Shown here piece by piece: positions 5,831 through 5,917 of a DNA stretch of 5,917 bases (its first letter is position 1; every line of letters starts with the position of its first letter). This DNA comes from Planctomycetota bacterium. Lineage in GTDB: Bacteria; Planctomycetota; Planctomycetia; Pirellulales; UBA7805. Both the position numbers and the translations under genes were made by a program. The stretch lies in NCBI GenBank assembly GCA_014237955.1, contig JABABY010000021.1, forward strand, positions 2,354-8,270. The letters are read 5' to 3'. The notes beneath the pieces were generated by a model. That model was not told the origin of the DNA and made no database searches. It worked only from the letters and a program-made list of their open reading frames with translations.

Positions 5831-5917
5831 ATGGCTCATCGCATTACGGTCGTCCTCGCCCAAGGCCAGAGCCTGCACCCTGCCAAGAAACAACTCGAGG
5901 AAGAGATCGTCTCCCAA
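5831..5917 (+). CDS. N-terminal start of an unrecognised gene (partial)
   Basis: The frame opens at ATG 5831, follows an in-frame TAG at 5813-5815, and stays open to the window end, giving 29 residues. They begin MAHRITVVLAQGQS and continue into a Lys/Glu-rich helix-like segment (PAKKQLEEEIVSQ). The ITVVLAQGQ stretch looks like a first beta strand followed by a turn, suggesting a soluble cytoplasmic alpha/beta protein without a signal peptide. No Shine-Dalgarno site is evident upstream. The family cannot be named from this fragment. It lies 89 bases after the lipoyl-protein gene on the same strand and may belong to the same cluster or have its own promoter. Confidence 0.65.
   Translation, partial: MAHRITVVLAQGQSLHPAKKQLEEEIVSQ

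Overview
The window reads as one densely packed plus-strand gene cluster of unfamiliar composition, most likely from the Planctomycetota. The lineage call is moderate. It rests on an exported PQQ-type beta-propeller opening with a D-W-P-x-F-R-G motif (common in planctomycete BamB-like proteins), on several genes without a Shine-Dalgarno site, and on roughly balanced base composition. No rRNA, tRNA, CRISPR array, insertion sequence or other mobile element is visible.

Layout: (1) 1-117, a probable C-terminal tail of an upstream plus-strand gene and a 23-base gap. (2) 118-1596, an aldehyde-dehydrogenase-superfamily protein that keeps the catalytic Cys but lacks the Glu of classical aldehyde oxidisers, resembling acyl-CoA-reducing members. 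(3) 1593-2744, a group III metal-dependent alcohol dehydrogenase overlapping gene 2 by 4 bases. (4) 2755-3942, an exported 8-bladed beta-propeller whose ribosome site overlaps the previous stop codon. (5) 3991-5295, a HemN/HemW-like radical SAM protein. (6) 5292-5741, a lipoyl-domain protein like glycine cleavage H protein, again with a 4-base overlap. (7) 5742-5830, an intergenic stretch with an imperfect palindrome and a weak promoter-like pair. (8) 5831-5917, the first 29 codons of an unrecognised gene that runs off the window.

How they may work together (inference): genes 2 and 3 form a coupled pair able to interconvert an activated acyl group, an aldehyde and an alcohol. Genes 5 and 6 form a coupled pair of a radical enzyme and a swinging-arm carrier with an intact lipoyl lysine. 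No gcvT, gcvP or lpd lies beside the H-like protein, and no other haem genes lie beside the radical SAM protein, so neither pair looks like its housekeeping namesake. A working hypothesis is a specialised pathway in which a lipoyl-bound or lipoyl-dependent intermediate is processed by radical chemistry and an acyl/aldehyde/alcohol is reduced or oxidised, with an exported propeller acting outside the cytoplasm. The substrate cannot be read from the sequence.
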